A stretch of DNA of 22,000 nt from Owenia fusiformis (Eukaryota; Annelida; Polychaeta; Sabellida; Oweniidae): assembly GCA_903813345.2 (NCBI GenBank), contig CAIIXF020000336.1, positions 1 through 22,000 on the forward strand, written 5' to 3'. Positions 19,295 through 22,000 of this stretch are shown piece after piece. Position 1 is the stretch's first letter. The number at the start of each line of letters is the position of its first letter. The notes beneath the pieces were generated by a model. It was not told the origin of the DNA. It ran no database searches and was given only the letters and a program-made list of their open reading frames with translations. The translations under genes and the position numbers were made by a program.

Positions 19295-19700
19295 ATAAAC
19301 TATTGTGAATTGCCTAAAGCTGAAGACTCATACATGCATTGCTAATACTCTATAATAAAGGGTATTGTTTTATTAGTGCACATCTACGTCATTCAAATTA
19401 TAATATAAGGAAAATATCAATGTGCCTTTTACAACTTTATTTTATTTTTTTAATGAGATACCATTTAAATATTGATGAAGATATTGAATACTTCAAATGC
19501 AGAAAAGTCCGAGGTAGAATCATTTATTGTCAGAAGATTAGCGTTGAATTAAAGAATTGTGATAAAAGGGAGTTAGAAATATTGAACATTTTAAAAAAGT
19601 GTGACGGTAAATTGACGTAATGAAGAGAGCAGAAATATATTGTTAAAACTAACCCCAGAGGCGCACATATTTCCTTTCTAATCCCTTCGAGTATACTATC
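19295..19700. repeat. Dispersed repeat (copy B, uninterrupted)
   Basis: This copy carries the same blocks as copy A (tgaagactcat, gaatacttcaaatgcagaa, catttattgtcagaag, ggagttagaaatattgaac, tctaatcccttcgagta) without the 609-bp element, so it is a natural empty-site control. A 93-codon open frame at 19339-19620 falls entirely inside the repeat. It has no recognised motif and I do not call it a gene. Confidence 0.6.
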
Positions 19701-21517
19701 AGGAGTTAACAGATTATTTGATATGATGAAATAAGAGGTGTGCTATAAATGAAATCAAACGTTATTTTTTCTTTGAATATTTTCTTAATCAACCACTGAT
19801 TTAAGGCAAACAGTCATGATAAAAAAGCATAAGATAGTATGAGATCAAAGGGGTAGGTTTTCAAAATACAGACTGTGTAGAGAATATGTTTTACTCCATG
19901 GAAGGGATGATGATGGATCATTAAAGGTAAGATATGTTTAGAATTACCAGAATTTTGAAAAAGTCGAAAACAAGATAATACTAGTAACCATTGCAAATAG
20001 GTACCAAAAGGGAAAACTCATTCTCATCCCGCTGCTTTCTTCTCAACTCTAAAATAATAATTTAAATAAAATCAAATCTTAAAAATGTGGCTGAAAAATA
20101 GTCAAAAGCAGGGACACAGTAGAGGTTTCGAAACAGATATTTAAGACAGTGGCCTATTAAAGGGACACATTGTGTATTTTCAGCATTTTGGGCAAAATGA
20201 AGTCTTACTTTTGATCTTCATAGTATTTGAAATGGATTGATAAGTACTTGATCTTTCATAAGACACAAAAACAGTTCAAACCGACCAAACCAGGGTTTTT
20301 AATAAATTATTAAGTAATATTTTTGATCAGACAGTGTTTATATGGCAGGTTTTTAGCTATGACAATGAAAGATGGCGAAGTTCATTGCATCACTTAATCC
20401 ATTCATTTTTGATAGAATTTTCAACCATACGCCATCTTTTAATTCAAGAGTAATTTAAAACATAATACTAACATACACTTTGTGAAACATGTGCATGCAT
20501 CACTATGGATCTCTGAACTTCAAATGCTGTTTTCTATGTTAGTAATTTTTCTCGGTTAGGTATTATTCCAAATTGAGGTTTGTATCATATTTGATTGAGT
20601 GTGTGAGTAACATATCTCAAAGAGTATTCATCCCTTTTCTTCAAAATATGCCTATTTAAGGGTCACTAGCAAATGGTACAAATATGAAAGAGATCGGTTA
20701 CTTATTATGTGAGTATTGACATTTAACAAATTCAAAGATGCACTTCAAAAATCCAATATCAGAACACCAACAATAACATCTTTACGATTGTGCCAGCTAA
20801 TTTGTTCCAGCGATCAGGGTATTTTTGAGTTTTTCCTTGATCATGAAATACAAACGTTATGCAATAATTTCCCTTGGAATACATAAAATATTTTGCCTCG
20901 AAAGTCTATTTCTCTCAACTATCGCCTAATAAAATACAAACTTTCTCGGGCAAAATATTTTCTGTATTTCACTCGGATGATTGAATAACTCATATCATCC
21001 CATGAAACAACTACTTCGAGGTAAATTACACCCTGGAATATTTTTTATATTGAAAGAAAATCGTACTGCCTCGCCCGATCCCGCTCACGAAAAATCGTAT
21101 TCACCTCCAAATCCCGCTCGCGAGAATGGTATTCACCCTGCAGTATTTTTTGCCAAATAAAAATTCCTATTTTTGCAAAGTTGAAAAAACGAAATTTTGA
21201 AACTTGAGAGGCCTATTAAATACAAGCGAAAATAAATGTTATTTCATCCCATTCTCTGATACAAATAGAGTTAAAGTCATAGAAATCTGAGCGTTTCATA
21301 CAAAATCAGATATGGATTTTGAACCAAATGATTTCATAAAGAGAGTAACGGATATCATGGGATAAAAAGCGTATTTACTGATCGGGATTGAATGTGGGTT
21401 TACTCCTCGTGACAATATGATATCTACCTCTGCCCCTCCAGGCGCTCGGGAAATATTATATTGTCCCCTGGTATTAAAACAATAATCAATCCTTTGTAGT
21501 AAATAACCTATACATGT
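19701..21517. other. Gene-free stretch with a hairpin and a short tandem pair
   Basis: An inverted repeat lies at 20884-20962 (aaaatattttgcctcgaaag / ctttctcgggcaaaatattt). A pair of related 35-bp units lies at 21078-21145 (atcccgctcacgaaaaatcg and atcccgctcgcgagaatggt, each followed by gtattcacc). These look like parts of an old, unidentified repeat spanning about 20.88-21.2 kb. No gene is supported. Confidence 0.45.
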
Positions 21518-21665
21518 GCCACGACATATTTTCCCACGTGGAGCATCATGATCGTTTTTGTGAGTGTCACAAAAAGCCTAATTAAATATTTCTTTTACTA
21601 TACTACTGTCAAAGTTCACTATCCTCAAAAGTATTAGTGTATGTGTTGACTAATTGATAATACAA
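21518..21665. repeat. Dispersed repeat (copy C, partial)
   Basis: It shares tgtgagtgtcaca, actgtcaaagttc and ctatcctcaaaagtattag with 14970-15140 in the same order and orientation. It is diverged, with small indels, and is a third, partial member of the same family. Confidence 0.5.
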
Positions 21666-22000
21666 ATATAATGGTATGGTTCAAACATTAGTTATGTCAC
21701 TTTTGTGAACTTTCCTTATATGGAAAAAAGCGGTCTTAACATTATTTTGTTTCTTGTTAAGATAGCTTCACTTCGTACAGAATCACTTTTTCGGACATTT
21801 TTGGCTTAGGCAACTTTAACTTATTATTCAGACACAAACTTCAAAACTATGTAATTTACTATTAAAATTCTTTTATATAAAACTATTTGCATTGGCGGAT
21901 AAACAGGATATTATCATTATGTAACCTTTTTGCTGTTAGAATAGGGTTTATCCTGAACATCAATAAACATTGAACATTACTGCACATCTTATGTCGTATT
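21666..22000. other. AT-rich end of window, nothing recognised
   Basis: I see no motif, long open frame or repeat match in this stretch. Confidence 0.5.

Noticed and set aside
19339-19620. 93-codon plus-strand open frame
   Set aside because: It is contained in a dispersed repeat; the matching copy at 15319-16215 does not preserve the frame.

Overview
This is an AT-rich animal (metazoan) genomic window. It shows small protein-coding exons with GT-AG borders, kilobase introns, one minus-strand gene running through more than half of the window, and many short non-autonomous transposons. There is no bacterial-style gene packing. The gene family (large ROCO GTPases with a GQYGVGKT P-loop) and the repeats suggest a marine invertebrate such as a mollusc, other lophotrochozoan, hemichordate or other basal deuterostome. 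The sequence alone does not settle which.

The main gene is a partial ROCO protein on the minus strand, transcribed from about 13.7 kb down to 1.8 kb. The supported exons in transcript order are: P-loop exon (13503-13219), a 93-nt exon present twice (12632-12540 and 11986-11894), a linker exon (6840-6731), the DFGGQ/switch II exon (6561-6360), the THKD exon (5807-5689), one large COR exon (4932-3727) and an acidic tail exon (1943-1821). Every junction keeps the reading frame (phases 1-1-1-0-1-0-0-0). Together they encode the complete Roc GTPase motifs plus a COR domain, about 715 residues without the duplicated exon. The true 5' end (probably with N-terminal domains) and the 3' end are not resolved.

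The introns are crowded with mobile DNA. At 1-1.7 kb there are nested inverted repeats interrupted by a 1,010-bp Tc1/mariner-like MITE (TA target site). At 2.23-3.04 kb lies an unusual CGTTC-rich element with matching inverted ends. From 6.93 to 11.56 kb a foldback-type element fills one ROCO intron. Its two inverted arms are built of tandem units of about 347 bp, and its core holds fragments of LINE reverse transcriptase genes and a broken cysteine-rich (CXC-like) sequence. A precise 646-bp tandem duplication (11777-13068) copies the phase-symmetric 93-nt exon.

From 14 to 22 kb I see no supported gene. It holds an inverted-repeat element near 14.2-14.66 kb, a 609-bp TG...CA element with a perfect 5-bp target duplication (solo-LTR-like) at 15419-16027, diverged copies of a dispersed repeat (one of which shows the empty site of the 609-bp element), and otherwise unannotatable AT-rich DNA. 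Nothing here looks like an operon. The notable points are the in-frame exon duplication in the GTPase domain, the intronic foldback element, and several repeat families that I cannot name.
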